From NCBI RefSeq assembly GCF_900130065.1, contig NZ_FQXV01000007.1:124001-188000 (forward strand): a stretch of 64,000 bases of DNA, in the 5' to 3' direction. Shown here piece after piece: positions 63,518-64,000 of this stretch. The position numbers and the translations under genes were made by a program. The DNA comes from Sporobacter termitidis DSM 10068. Its GTDB lineage: Bacteria > Bacillota > Clostridia > Oscillospirales > Oscillospiraceae. The notes beneath the pieces were generated by a model. The model ran no database searches, was not told the DNA's origin, and saw only the letters and a program-made list of their open reading frames with translations. How positions within the stretch are numbered: position 1 is the stretch's first letter; each line of letters opens with the position of its first letter.

Positions 63518-64000
63518 AAATTTCCAGCTTACTGCCGGACCCGGCGACGGCGGGGACGCCGTATTCTGTGACGAGGATGTCCGCCAGGCGCAGAAGCTCT
63601 TGCTCCCATTCGCAGCGCTCGGGGGGCTGATAGTCTCCCATGGGGTATGGAATACCAAGCGCGTCATATTTCTCTGTGCCCATTTTTCGGTACGGCAGCA
63701 GCTGGTACTGGACGATTTTATTTCCCAGAGCGTCGCGGATGAAAGCGCCGGTGGCGCGGATATTCGCCTCGTCACCGTTGTAGCCGGGGACGACCGGCGT
63801 ACGGATGACAAGCTTTTTCCCCAATTCGGCGGTCCGCTTGATATTCTCCAGAATCAACGCGTTTCCGGCGCCGGAAAACGACCGGTGTTTTTCCGAATCC
63901 ATGTGCTTGATGTCGATGATGACGAGGTCCGTAAACTGATAGACGGCCTCCATATGCTCCCGCGGACAGTTGAGCGCCGTCTCGACGCAGGTGTTGATGC
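63516..64000 (-). CDS. Glycyl-radical-enzyme activase (PflA-like radical SAM protein), C-terminal part
   Basis: About 160 residues up to the window edge; the 5' part with the CxxxCxxC motif lies beyond base 64000. The visible sequence INTCVETALNCPREHMEAVY, LVIIDIKHMDSEKHR, NIKRTAELGKKLVIRTPVVPGYN and LLPYRKMGTEKYDALG matches the PFL-activase family. It uses SAM to install the glycyl radical on pyruvate formate-lyase or a related enzyme. Which enzyme cannot be told, as the partner is not in the window. Confidence 0.9.
   Translation of the reverse strand, partial: INTCVETALNCPREHMEAVYQFTDLVIIDIKHMDSEKHRSFSGAGNALILENIKRTAELGKKLVIRTPVVPGYNGDEANIRATGAFIRDALGNKIVQYQLLPYRKMGTEKYDALGIPYPMGDYQPPERCEWEQELLRLADILVTEYGVPAVAGSGSKLEI

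Overview
The window looks like chromosome from an anaerobic, endospore-forming Firmicute of the class Clostridia with fairly GC-rich DNA, probably Oscillospirales/Oscillospiraceae-like. This is inferred from sigE, spoIIGA, sigG, spoIIP and a PdaB-type deacetylase, oxygen-sensitive enzymes (an [FeFe]-hydrogenase-like protein and a pyruvate-formate-lyase-activase-like radical SAM enzyme), type III glutamine synthetase, a sodium-pump decarboxylase beta subunit and the gdpP-rplI-dnaB / tilS-hpt-ftsH gene order. TTG and GTG starts are frequent.

Layout. 0-11 kb: end of a PucR-type regulator, PdaB-like deacetylase, chemoreceptor, DUF3810 membrane metallopeptidase-like protein, a MerR-MATE drug-efflux pair with a textbook MerR operator, mntP, a VanW/G5 surface protein, hemW and a soluble histidine kinase. 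11-20 kb: gapA, a ProC-like reductase, then the sporulation block (sigG; an ECF sigma with its probable anti-sigma; sigE-spoIIGA; spoIIP). The spoIIGA promoter has a 21-bp spacer plus an upstream 0A box, and sigG has a sigmaF/G-type promoter.

20.3-28 kb: tRNA-Leu(GAG), then an AT-richer foreign-looking segment. Its mobility and DNA-binding genes (serine recombinase, excisionase-like HTH, probably the 5' end of a ribbon-helix-helix gene) are broken by single-base deletions. Its cargo, an FtsX-type ABC exporter with a two-component system, is intact. 28-36 kb: a TRAP transporter, an orphan OadB/OadG sodium-pump pair, an acetyltransferase and a LysM protein. This stretch is bracketed by two copies of an unusual cassette: RHH protein, a conserved two-hairpin repeat, then an unrecognised 94-residue protein. 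A third copy of the repeat lies after the LysM gene. This is the best candidate here for an undescribed system.

36-51.8 kb: [FeFe]-hydrogenase-like protein, chemoreceptor, a lipoprotein with its two solute-binding lobes in swapped order, a nucleotidyltransferase fused to a degenerate phosphomannomutase, then the conserved core run gdpP-rplI-dnaB-tilS-hpt-ftsH and a YtvI-like permease. A possible structured RNA lies between rplI and dnaB. 52-64 kb: nitroreductase, pstS-pstC-pstA (no pstB) behind a PhoP-box-like array, a stand-alone NrdD-tail-like protein, an APC permease, a crotonase, glutamine synthetase III behind a promoter-proximal terminator, a P-loop kinase-like protein, a tandem glycine riboswitch controlling a TRIC-family membrane protein, and the 3' part of a glycyl-radical-enzyme activase.
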